A stretch of 64,000 nt of DNA from Sipunculus nudus (lineage: Eukaryota; Annelida; Sipuncula; Golfingiida; Sipunculidae): contig JAPPUL010000068.1 of NCBI GenBank assembly GCA_026874595.1, forward strand, positions 325,001 through 389,000, in the 5' to 3' direction. The notes below the pieces were generated by a model, which saw only the letters and a list, made by a program, of their open reading frames with translations, did not search any database and had not been told where the DNA came from. Position numbers and translations under genes: made by a program. How positions within the stretch are numbered: position 1 is the first letter of the stretch; the number at the start of each line of letters is the position of its first letter. Shown one piece after another: positions 24,089 through 31,394 of the stretch.

Positions 24089-25414
24089 ATGCAAAACATA
24101 ACAATAAAACTTTTAATTGGTGTATTTAGTATATTCCTCCTGACATTAGCAATAGGCTATTCTAGTTGTACAAAAGATGTTGCAGACGATGCAGGCATTA
24201 CGGGCGATGGTGATGGTGGAGGCGGGATGGTTTCTGAATTCTATGTAGATGCAAGTGCAACAGGTGGTAATGATGGCACGTCTTGGGCTAATGCATTTAC
24301 GGATCTGCAAGCTGGAATTGATGAAGCTGCTAAACATGCTAGTAGTAATGTTGTAAAGATATATGTAGCAGTTGGTAATTATTCACCTAGTAGTTGGCCT
24401 AATGGCGGCAGTACTGACAGAGAAAAACACTTTGCGTTAAAGGATAATGTTGAGGTTTATGGTGGCTTTCCTGCAGGTGGTGGGGATAGCGCTACAGCTG
24501 ATCGAAGTCTAACCGTTTTAAATGGAGATATTGGCGTTAAAGATGATAATACTGACAATGTCTACCATGTTTTTTATCATACTGCAGATAGTGGTTTAAC
24601 AACAAAAGCAAAGCTTGAGAATCTTACTATTAGTGGAGGCAATGCAAATGGTGGGCCTGTAATTCCGAATCAGGGTGGTGGGATGTATAATGATAATAGT
24701 AGTCTAACTTTAAATAAAGTTACTTTTACGGGTAATAATGCAGCTGCTAATGGTGCTGGGATGTATAATATCAACAATAGTAGTCCCATCTTAACTAATG
24801 TTAACTTTAGTGGTAATGCAGGTAATAATGGAGGAGGTATGACTAATGAGACTAATAGTAGCCCAAGCTTAACTGACGTTAACTTTAGTAATAATACAGC
24901 TAATAATGGAGGTGGGCTACGTAATTTAAAAGAGAGTAGTCCGACCTTAACGAGGGTTACATTTACTAATAATGTTGTTACGTTTATAGGAGGTGGGATG
25001 ACTAATCAAGAGAATAGTAGCCCGACTTTAAATAACGTTACCTTTAATGATAATAGAGCTCCTTATGGAGGGGGGATATACAATTCTGTTAGTAGCCCAA
25101 GCTTAACTGACGTTACCTTTAATAATAATATTGCTAGTTCTTTGGGAGGCGGGTTAATGAATGATAATTCTAACACAACTCTAACTAACGTTACCTTTAG
25201 TGGCAATCAAGCTCAGGACGGAGGGGGAGTATATAATAGAACTACTAGTAACCCAAGTCTCACTGGCTGTACATTTACAGGCAATACAGCTACTAACGCA
25301 GGAGGGGCAATGTATAGTGATAATACAAGTACACCTAACTTTGCAGACAATCCTCTTACCCCAACAACTGATGCTTTAGCAAGCCAAACTAATGGTTACT
25401 ATAAAGCACCTTAA
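24089..25414 (+). CDS. Repeat lipoprotein with unrelated leader (array gene 5)
   Basis: 441-aa lipoprotein whose signal peptide (MQNITIKLLIGVF..., lipobox IGYSSC) is not homologous to the other six. The head is a third variant (YVDASATGGNDGTSWANAF) close to the DUF1565 consensus. Eight repeats (about 195-410) follow, several with GAGM or GGGL in place of GGGM. From base 25190 to the stop it is identical to array gene 6, including the GGAMYSDNTSTPNF cap and NGYYKAP end. It also has its own upstream region. It is therefore a mosaic: distinct 5' half, shared 3' end. It could be an ancestral single-copy member. Confidence 0.85.
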   Translation: MQNITIKLLIGVFSIFLLTLAIGYSSCTKDVADDAGITGDGDGGGGMVSEFYVDASATGGNDGTSWANAFTDLQAGIDEAAKHASSNVVKIYVAVGNYSPSSWPNGGSTDREKHFALKDNVEVYGGFPAGGGDSATADRSLTVLNGDIGVKDDNTDNVYHVFYHTADSGLTTKAKLENLTISGGNANGGPVIPNQGGGMYNDNSSLTLNKVTFTGNNAAANGAGMYNINNSSPILTNVNFSGNAGNNGGGMTNETNSSPSLTDVNFSNNTANNGGGLRNLKESSPTLTRVTFTNNVVTFIGGGMTNQENSSPTLNNVTFNDNRAPYGGGIYNSVSSPSLTDVTFNNNIASSLGGGLMNDNSNTTLTNVTFSGNQAQDGGGVYNRTTSNPSLTGCTFTGNTATNAGGAMYSDNTSTPNFADNPLTPTTDALASQTNGYYKAP

Positions 25415-25481
25415 GGGCTCTTAATAAATAGCCTTTGTTAAATTAAAGATAGCTCTCTTTTTAAGGGGGCTATCTTTTTTT
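25413..25481 (+). terminator. Two-hairpin terminator of array gene 5
   Basis: First hairpin AAGGGCT/AGCCTTT (one G-U), second the conserved AAAGATAGC/GCTATCTTT stem (25445-25453 with 25469-25477), then a T-run. Confidence 0.85.
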
Positions 25482-25610
25482 ATGTCTTATTATGCCTTAT
25501 TATGCCTAGAGTTTTTTTTGGTTACAGTTTTTGTTATGAGTTATATTAAATCTAGATATTTTATAAACTAGATATATTATATACTATATATAGAAGTGAA
25601 TTAGGAGAAA
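25482..25610 (+). promoter_or_regulatory. Array upstream block, copy 6 (two 16-bp units)
   Basis: 129-bp form with T8, TTGGTT, TTATATT, two 16-bp units and AGGAGAAA before ATGATG. It is identical to the copy in front of array gene 7, being part of the 497-bp direct repeat. Confidence 0.7.
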
Positions 25611-26867
25611 ATGATGAAAATACTGCAAATAATTAAAATAATTAAAATAATGGCAAGGTTTTTATTACTAAGTTTATTGGTATTGGGTTTAGGAATATAT
25701 AGTGGTTGTGGATCGGATGGGACAGGGACAGGAGCTGGTGGGCCTGGCGGAGCTGGAGGTGGTGGAGCTGCTGCTCCGCCTCCATTACTAGCGACCGTTT
25801 ATGTAGACGGTAGTGCATCTGATGGTGGTGATGGGAGTAGTTGGACTAAAGCATTTAAAGACCTCCAGGCTGGTATTGATGCTGCTGCAGAGGATGGGAC
25901 TGTATATGTTGCAGTTGGAACTTATAAGCCAACGAGCCGTCCTAATGGCGGTGCCGAGACTGACCCCCGCACAGTCCATTTTACCTTAAAGAATAAGGTT
26001 GAGGTTAACGGTGGTTATAAGAAGGGCATGGATGGGGAGTATAGAGTTGTTAGGCTTGGTGAGAATACTCCCGACGCTGATAAAACTATTCTAAGCGGGG
26101 ACCTTGGGGATAATGATACAGCTAATATGGACGAAAATAAGGATGACAATGTCTACCATGTTTTTTATCATCCTGGAGGCTTAGACGAAACAGCAAAGCT
26201 TTTTAACGTTACAATAACTAAGGCTAATGCGGTTACAATAACTAAGGCTAATGCGAATGATAGCGTGTATAATGATGATGGAGGCGGGATGCATAATAGG
26301 GGTAGTAGCCCAAGCTTAGATAACGTTACCTTTAAAGATAATAAAGCTACCGATTATGGAGGCGGGATGTTTAATGCGAATAAAAGTAACCCAACTTTAA
26401 AGGATGTTACCTTTACTGGTAATAGAGTTAGTATTACTGGCGGCGGGATGTATAATGAGTATAGTAGCCCAATCTTAACTGATGTTACCTTTAGTAATAA
26501 TACATCTAATAAGTTTAATGGCGGCGGGATGGCTAATATAGGTGGTAGCCCAATTTTAACTAATGTTAACTTTACTAGTAATACAGCACAATCTTATGGC
26601 GGCGGGATGTATAATATAGGTGGTAGCCCAAAGTTAAATGATGTTACCTTTAGTGGCAATCAAGCTCAGGACGGAGGGGGAGTATATAATAGAACTACTA
26701 GTAACCCAAGTCTCACTGGCTGTACATTTACAGGCAATACAGCTACTAACGCAGGAGGGGCAATGTATAGTGATAATACAAGTACACCTAACTTTGCAGA
26801 CAATCCTCTTACCCCAACAACTGATGCTTTAGCAAGCCAAACTAATGGTTACTATAAAGCACCTTAA
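25611..26867 (+). CDS. Repeat lipoprotein (array gene 6)
   Basis: 418-aa lipoprotein: leader MARFLLLS with lipobox GIYSGC-GSDGTGTG, linker ending APPPLLATVYVDGSASDGG, type II head. Its middle is a patchwork: the RLGENTPDADKTILSGDLG segment matches module 3 of array gene 1, the next GDNDTANMDENKDDN matches module 1, and HPGGLDETAKLFNVTIT matches array gene 7. A short internal duplication (VTITKANA twice, about 209-224) follows. Six repeats and the GGAMYSDNTSTPNF cap end the protein; its last 225 bases are identical to array gene 5. Intact and with its own control region, so not a silent cassette by sequence. Confidence 0.86.
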   Translation: MMKILQIIKIIKIMARFLLLSLLVLGLGIYSGCGSDGTGTGAGGPGGAGGGGAAAPPPLLATVYVDGSASDGGDGSSWTKAFKDLQAGIDAAAEDGTVYVAVGTYKPTSRPNGGAETDPRTVHFTLKNKVEVNGGYKKGMDGEYRVVRLGENTPDADKTILSGDLGDNDTANMDENKDDNVYHVFYHPGGLDETAKLFNVTITKANAVTITKANANDSVYNDDGGGMHNRGSSPSLDNVTFKDNKATDYGGGMFNANKSNPTLKDVTFTGNRVSITGGGMYNEYSSPILTDVTFSNNTSNKFNGGGMANIGGSPILTNVNFTSNTAQSYGGGMYNIGGSPKLNDVTFSGNQAQDGGGVYNRTTSNPSLTGCTFTGNTATNAGGAMYSDNTSTPNFADNPLTPTTDALASQTNGYYKAP

Positions 26868-26934
26868 GGGCTCTTAATAAATAGCCTTTGTTAAATTAAA
26901 GATAGCTCTCTTTTTAAGGGGGCTATCTTTTTTT
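26866..26934 (+). terminator. Two-hairpin terminator of array gene 6
   Basis: Identical to the terminator of array gene 5: AAGGGCT/AGCCTTT, then AAAGATAGC/GCTATCTTT and a T-run. Confidence 0.85.
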
Positions 26935-27063
26935 ATGTCTTATTATGCCTTATTATGCCTAGAGTTTTTTTTGGTTACAGTTTTTGTTATGAGTTATATT
27001 AAATCTAGATATTTTATAAACTAGATATATTATATACTATATATAGAAGTGAATTAGGAGAAA
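26935..27063 (+). promoter_or_regulatory. Array upstream block, copy 7 (two 16-bp units)
   Basis: Identical 129-bp copy to the block at 25482-25610; ribosome site AGGAGAAA directly before ATGATG. Confidence 0.7.
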
Positions 27064-28245
27064 ATGATGAAAATACTGCAAATAATTAAAATAATTAAAA
27101 TAATGGCAAGGTTTTTATTACTAAGTTTATTGGTATTGGTTTTGTGGTTTAATAGTGGTTGTTCAAGCGACGGGACAGGTGGAGCTGGTGGGCCTGGCGG
27201 AGCTGGAGGTGGTGGTGGGTCTGGTGGCAGCAATCAAGGAGCTGGGCAATCTGGTGGTGGAGCTGCTGCTCCGCCTCCATTACTCGCAACAGTTTATGTA
27301 GACGGTAGTGCATCTGATGGTGGTGATGGGAGTAGTTGGAAGAAGGCATATAAAACTTTACAAGCTGGTATTAATGCCGCTGCTAGCAAGGTTAGTGGCA
27401 ATGGTTATGTCAGGGTACACATAGCAGTTGGGACTTATAAGCCAACGAGCCGTCCTAATCCTGGTGTTAATCCGAGAGATGCCCGTGCAATGCACTTTGC
27501 CTTAAAGAATGGCGTTACTGTTGTTGGTGGCTATTCGGGAGAAGGGGATACAAAAGATGAAGACCCATCTAAGACTATTCTAAGTGGAGAGGGTGTTACT
27601 ACAGCTGATACTGACAATGTATACCATGTTTTTTATCATCCTGGAGGCTTAGACGAAACAGCAAAGCTTTTTAACGTTACTATAACAGGAGGGAATGCAA
27701 ATGGTAGAGGACAGGATGAAAATGGGGGTGGGATGTATAATGAGGGGAGCAGTCCAACTTTAAAGAATGTTATATTTAATGGTAACACTGCTACAAGAGG
27801 AGGCGGGATGTATAATAGGGATAGCGACCCAGCTTTAACTGATTGTATATTTACTGGGAACACAGCTACTGAATATGGAGGTGGTATGTATAATAGAAAT
27901 AGCAACCCAACCTTAACTGTTGATGCGTCTGAACGTACTAGCTTTGAACATAACACGGCAAAAAGCGGAGGAGGGATATATAATACTGGTAGTAGCCCAA
28001 CTTTAAAGGGTATTACCTTTCAAAGTAATGAGGCAGCTGAATATGGAGGGGGAATAGCTAATTTTCATGAAAGTAACCCAAAGTTAGATATATACTGTAG
28101 ATTTGAGGAGGCTGAGCCGCAGAATACTGCAGGTATAGCCGGAGGCGGAATGTATGCTGATTCTAGTAGTAATCCTGATATATCACTAGATAGTGGAAAT
28201 ATAGATGTTAGCAAGACTAACGGTTACTATAAAGCCACTCAGTAG
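27064..28245 (+). CDS. Repeat lipoprotein (array gene 7)
   Basis: 393-aa lipoprotein: leader MARFLLLS but lipobox in the FNSGC-SSDGTGG form (as in gene 3), and the longest Gly/Ser-rich linker in the array (about 35-68). The type II head resembles genes 2 and 6 (AASKVSGNGYVRVH shared with gene 2). The GEGVTTADTDNVYHVFYH segment is shared with genes 3 and 4. Six repeats follow, the third irregular (VDASERTSFEHNTAKS) and the fifth and sixth degenerate. The end NGYYKATQ and trailer match genes 1 and 3. It is last in the array and convergent with the aldo/keto reductase gene. Confidence 0.86.
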   Translation: MMKILQIIKIIKIMARFLLLSLLVLVLWFNSGCSSDGTGGAGGPGGAGGGGGSGGSNQGAGQSGGGAAAPPPLLATVYVDGSASDGGDGSSWKKAYKTLQAGINAAASKVSGNGYVRVHIAVGTYKPTSRPNPGVNPRDARAMHFALKNGVTVVGGYSGEGDTKDEDPSKTILSGEGVTTADTDNVYHVFYHPGGLDETAKLFNVTITGGNANGRGQDENGGGMYNEGSSPTLKNVIFNGNTATRGGGMYNRDSDPALTDCIFTGNTATEYGGGMYNRNSNPTLTVDASERTSFEHNTAKSGGGIYNTGSSPTLKGITFQSNEAAEYGGGIANFHESNPKLDIYCRFEEAEPQNTAGIAGGGMYADSSSNPDISLDSGNIDVSKTNGYYKATQ

Positions 28246-28251
28246 TTACCG

Positions 28252-28318
28252 AAAGGACTTTAAAGGCCCTTTGTTAAACTAAAGATAGCTCTCCTTAAGT
28301 GGGGGGGAGCTGTCTTTA
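28252..28318 (+). terminator. Two-hairpin terminator of array gene 7
   Basis: AAAGGAC...GCCCTTT hairpin, then a stronger 11-bp stem AAAGATAGCTC/GAGCTGTCTTT (28281-28291 with 28307-28317, one G-U). The loop contains a G7 tract. It lies between convergent genes and could serve both. Confidence 0.8.
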
Positions 28319-28364
28319 TAAACTATTATCATAAATTATCTTTGGCTATTGTCTTATTCAAAAA

Positions 28365-29510
28365 TTAATCTAAAGATAATCGTTTGCGCTCGCCTTTATA
28401 AAGGGTATTATGCAAGCTTTTTATAATAGACACTATCTTAAGCTTGCACGGACATCTAGCTTCACAATCGCCACATTCATCACAATGAGACGCCTTAACA
28501 CCAGGATACCAAGAACCTCCATTGCCCATAAACCTATATCTATCCTCACAATAGTAAGAAGCCTTATACGCATTCATAATATTGTTTAATCGCATAAGCT
28601 CAGGTATATTAATATCAACATGACACGGTAAGCATTTATTACAACTATCACAATACTCGTATTTACCACGCTCTTTAAAAGAACGCCATATCTTTTGTTC
28701 ATGCGTGCCCTCAGCTTTGTTATCAGCAGAAGAAGAACGGGTAAAAGAGTAAACAGACTTATAATTAGACTCAAGTTCATAAAGTGTTTTCATGCCAGAC
28801 ACAACGGAAGTAATCTTTTTATTACGGTAAAGCCATCTCAAAGCAAATTCCCGTACGTCGTAAGGAGCAAAATCTTTTTTCATATACTCAGTTGGATGTG
28901 CCAAAAAGCCGTTAGAAAGCGGTGCTATAACCAATATACCCATACCCTTTGCGTTTGCATAATCAATTACACTTTGGTTATCCTGTTTAAAGAGATTATA
29001 GATTAGGGTAACAAAGTCAAAGTAGCCGGTATCGATTACACGTTTTATGAGTGCAGGATTAGCGTGCGTCGTAAAGCCTATATTTCGAATAAGTTTTTGT
29101 TTTTTAGCCTTTAGAATTTGTTCAATAAGCCCGTTTTCAAAGACTTTGTTGAAATCCTCATTAGTGTTAAGTCCCCAAACTTGGTAGAAGTCGACATATG
29201 AAGTTTTTAGCCTCTCTAAAGATTTGTTTATTCTATCAGATAGTTTATATGGCAAGTCGTCAATCATCGGATTAGACTTAGTTGAGATAAATATCTTATC
29301 ACGCGGGAGGATTTTATTTTGTAACGCAATACCAAGTTTACGTTCAGCATCGCCATAACCAGGCGAGGTTTCAAATAGGTTAATACCCAACTCGTAAGCC
29401 TTACAAAGTACTTTAGATGAGGCTTTAACAGAAACACGCGGTAGTCGCATAGTCCCAAAAGAAAGTAAAGAAATGTTATGCTTTGTGCTGCCAAGCTCAC
29501 GATAAATCAA
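28365..29510 (-). CDS. Aldo/keto reductase with C-terminal ferredoxin-type Fe-S domain
   Basis: 381-aa oxidoreductase. The N-terminal two-thirds is an aldo/keto reductase barrel (LGSTKHNISLLSFGTMRLP start, ETSPGYGDAERKLG with the catalytic Tyr, YQVWGLN segment). The last 90 residues carry two cysteine clusters: CDSCNKCLPC and CDECGDCEARCPCKLKI, the second in ferredoxin spacing (CxxCxxCxxxC). Such fusions are common in anaerobes, but their substrates are mostly unknown. It stands alone on the minus strand between the array and eno. The start at 29510 is an ATG leading straight into the barrel's first strand. Confidence 0.88.
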   Translation of the reverse strand: MIYRELGSTKHNISLLSFGTMRLPRVSVKASSKVLCKAYELGINLFETSPGYGDAERKLGIALQNKILPRDKIFISTKSNPMIDDLPYKLSDRINKSLERLKTSYVDFYQVWGLNTNEDFNKVFENGLIEQILKAKKQKLIRNIGFTTHANPALIKRVIDTGYFDFVTLIYNLFKQDNQSVIDYANAKGMGILVIAPLSNGFLAHPTEYMKKDFAPYDVREFALRWLYRNKKITSVVSGMKTLYELESNYKSVYSFTRSSSADNKAEGTHEQKIWRSFKERGKYEYCDSCNKCLPCHVDINIPELMRLNNIMNAYKASYYCEDRYRFMGNGGSWYPGVKASHCDECGDCEARCPCKLKIVSIIKSLHNTLYKGERKRLSLD

Positions 29511-29677
29511 TTTAACACTCCTCCCCTACCCTACGCATAGTATATTCTTAGTAAAGAGTTTTGTAAAGTTTTGTAAAGTTTTATAAAGTATAGCTTAAAA
29601 TTAGATAAAAGAAAGAGAATAAATATTATACTTAGAGTGATTCAATAGAAGTTTGATATATAAAAAGGAGAGAAGCA

Positions 29678-30979
29678 ATGCCATTAATATCAAAGGTGCA
29701 TGGTCGAGAGATATTAGATTCACGAGGCAATCCGACAATAGAAGTAGACGTAATTCTTGAAAGCGGGATAATAGGCCGGGCGGCAGTGCCAAGTGGAGCC
29801 TCAAAAGGGGAGCATGAGGCAGTTGAGCTTCGTGATGGAGATACAAAACGGTATATGGGCAAGGGAGTTAGAAAGGCCATATCAAATATAAACGGACTAA
29901 TAAACCAAGAGCTAATAGGAGTAAATGTACTATCACAAAGTCAAATAGATAATAAGTTGATAGCACTTGATGGAACAAATAACAAAAGTAATTTAGGAGC
30001 AAACGCAACACTTGGCGTATCGCTTGCCTGCAGCCAGGCGGGAGCACGCTATAGTGAATTGCCTTTATATAGATATATAGGCGGCGTCAATGCAAATACT
30101 TTACCGGTCCCAATGGCAAACATTTTAAACGGCGGAGCACATGCAGATAATAATGTAGACATGCAAGAGTTTATGGTGATGCCGGTGGGGGCGGATTCTA
30201 TAGAGGAAGGGCTTAGGATGATAGCCGAAACATTTCATAATCTAAAAAGCATTTTGAAAGGGAAAGGCTATAATACGGGAGTGGGTGATGAGGGGGGCTT
30301 TGCCCCGGATTTGCGATCTAATGAAGAGGCTATAGAAGTAATACTTGAGGCAATAGAGAAGGGAGGATATAGAGTTGAAAAAGATATTGTAATAGCATTA
30401 GACGCAGCATCGAGTGAATTTTATGATAAAGCTAAGAATAAATATATATTTAAGAAATCGGATAAAAGGGAACTTCATTCAACTGAGCTTACAGATCTTT
30501 TTGAAGTATGGACGAAAAGCTATCCAATAATATCGATAGAAGACGGGATGGCTGAGGACGATTGGGAGGGCTGGAGGGAGCTAACGAATCGGTTAGGCGG
30601 ACATATTCAGTTAGTGGGAGATGATCTATTCGTAACAAACACAAAAAGGCTTTCCAAGGGCATATCGCTTGGGATATGCAATTCTATACTAATCAAAGTA
30701 AACCAGATAGGGACATTAACAGAAACAATAGAGGCAGTAGAGCTTGCAAAGCGTTCAAACTACACATCCATAATATCACACAGGTCAGGCGAGACAGAAG
30801 ACAGTATAATAGCAGACCTGGCAGTAGGCTTAAACGCAGGCCAAATAAAGACGGGCTCAGCCTCAAGGAGCGATCGGGTATCAAAATACAATCAACTATT
30901 AAGGATAAGCGAGGAACTTGGAAACATAGGAAAATACGAAGGGAAAAGAGCCTTTTACAACCTTAGGTTAGAAAGTTAG
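29678..30979 (+). CDS. eno: Enolase
   Basis: Glycolytic 2-phosphoglycerate dehydratase. Full 433-aa protein with the N-terminal [17 protein letters not shown] and [10 protein letters not shown] motifs, metal ligands in [11 protein letters not shown] and [10 protein letters not shown], the catalytic [11 protein letters not shown] lysine region and the SHRSGETED signature. The usual KTGSLSRTDR-type segment reads [10 protein letters not shown], a conservative change. Ribosome site AAAGGAGAG is 8-10 bases before the ATG. It is a single gene; 415 bases separate it from nusA. Confidence 0.98.
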   Translation: MPLISKVHGREILDSRGNPTIEVDVILESGIIGRAAVPSGASKGEHEAVELRDGDTKRYMGKGVRKAISNINGLINQELIGVNVLSQSQIDNKLIALDGTNNKSNLGANATLGVSLACSQAGARYSELPLYRYIGGVNANTLPVPMANILNGGAHADNNVDMQEFMVMPVGADSIEEGLRMIAETFHNLKSILKGKGYNTGVGDEGGFAPDLRSNEEAIEVILEAIEKGGYRVEKDIVIALDAASSEFYDKAKNKYIFKKSDKRELHSTELTDLFEVWTKSYPIISIEDGMAEDDWEGWRELTNRLGGHIQLVGDDLFVTNTKRLSKGISLGICNSILIKVNQIGTLTETIEAVELAKRSNYTSIISHRSGETEDSIIADLAVGLNAGQIKTGSASRSDRVSKYNQLLRISEELGNIGKYEGKRAFYNLRLES

Positions 30980-31394
30980 TACTTGGTTTATAACCCTAGA
31001 AAATAGTTACGGAGGTTTTTTCATATAAGTAATGATATAAGAATAAACGGATTGACTAAAGAGTTATAAAATAATAGTATTGTAGGACAAGAAAGTGCTA
31101 ATAATGAAATAATGTATTATATTTATATAGTGGGAAAGAGGTGTACTAAAGCTTAAGGGGTTAAAGAGCACTAGTTGTTAATCTTAAAGCAAAGAGAATA
31201 TATTCAAAACTAAATTATAATAAATTAAAGAAAGCAAGAACGCATCTTCAAAAGATAGAATACATCCGAACAAAGACGAATCTAAAGAGAAAGTATGAGC
31301 TATTAAGTTAAGGTATTCTTTAATATATAAATAATAGATAACAAAATACTATATATATATATTGTAAATAAACGAGAGAAAAAGAGGAGGCCAG
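30980..31394 (+). other. 415-base gap between eno and nusA
   Basis: No clear gene. Just after eno there is a weak hairpin (AACC...GGTT followed by TTTT, about 30992-31020) that could terminate eno. One open frame (about 31163-31310) encodes a Lys/Arg-rich stretch ending KYELLS but has no ATG, GTG or TTG start, so I do not call it. Upstream of nusA the DNA is strongly A+T-rich (TATATATATAT at about 31351), a likely promoter area. The ribosome-maturation gene rimP, which often precedes nusA, is absent here. Confidence 0.5.

Larger units (their letters stand above)
25190..25686 (+). repeat. 497-bp direct repeat, copy A
   Basis: This copy covers the last 225 bases of array gene 5, its terminator, the whole upstream block and the first 76 bases of array gene 6. 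It matches 26643-27139 base for base by eye at a constant offset of 1453. Divergence begins abruptly at 25687 (G versus T). Confidence 0.9.
26643..27139 (+). repeat. 497-bp direct repeat, copy B
   Basis: Second copy of the repeat at 25190-25686, covering the end of array gene 6, its terminator, the upstream block and the start of array gene 7. The 1453-bp spacing equals one complete gene unit, as left by a recent tandem duplication or conversion. Confidence 0.9.

Noticed and set aside
16183-28318. Array as a mobile element or prophage segment
   Set aside because: No transposase, integrase, terminal inverted repeats, target duplication or tRNA target is visible. The direct repeats coincide with gene units and fit homologous duplication better.
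29264-29500. Second minus-strand frame overlapping the aldo/keto reductase start
   Set aside because: It is a shadow frame within the reductase barrel; the reductase reading frame has all the family motifs.
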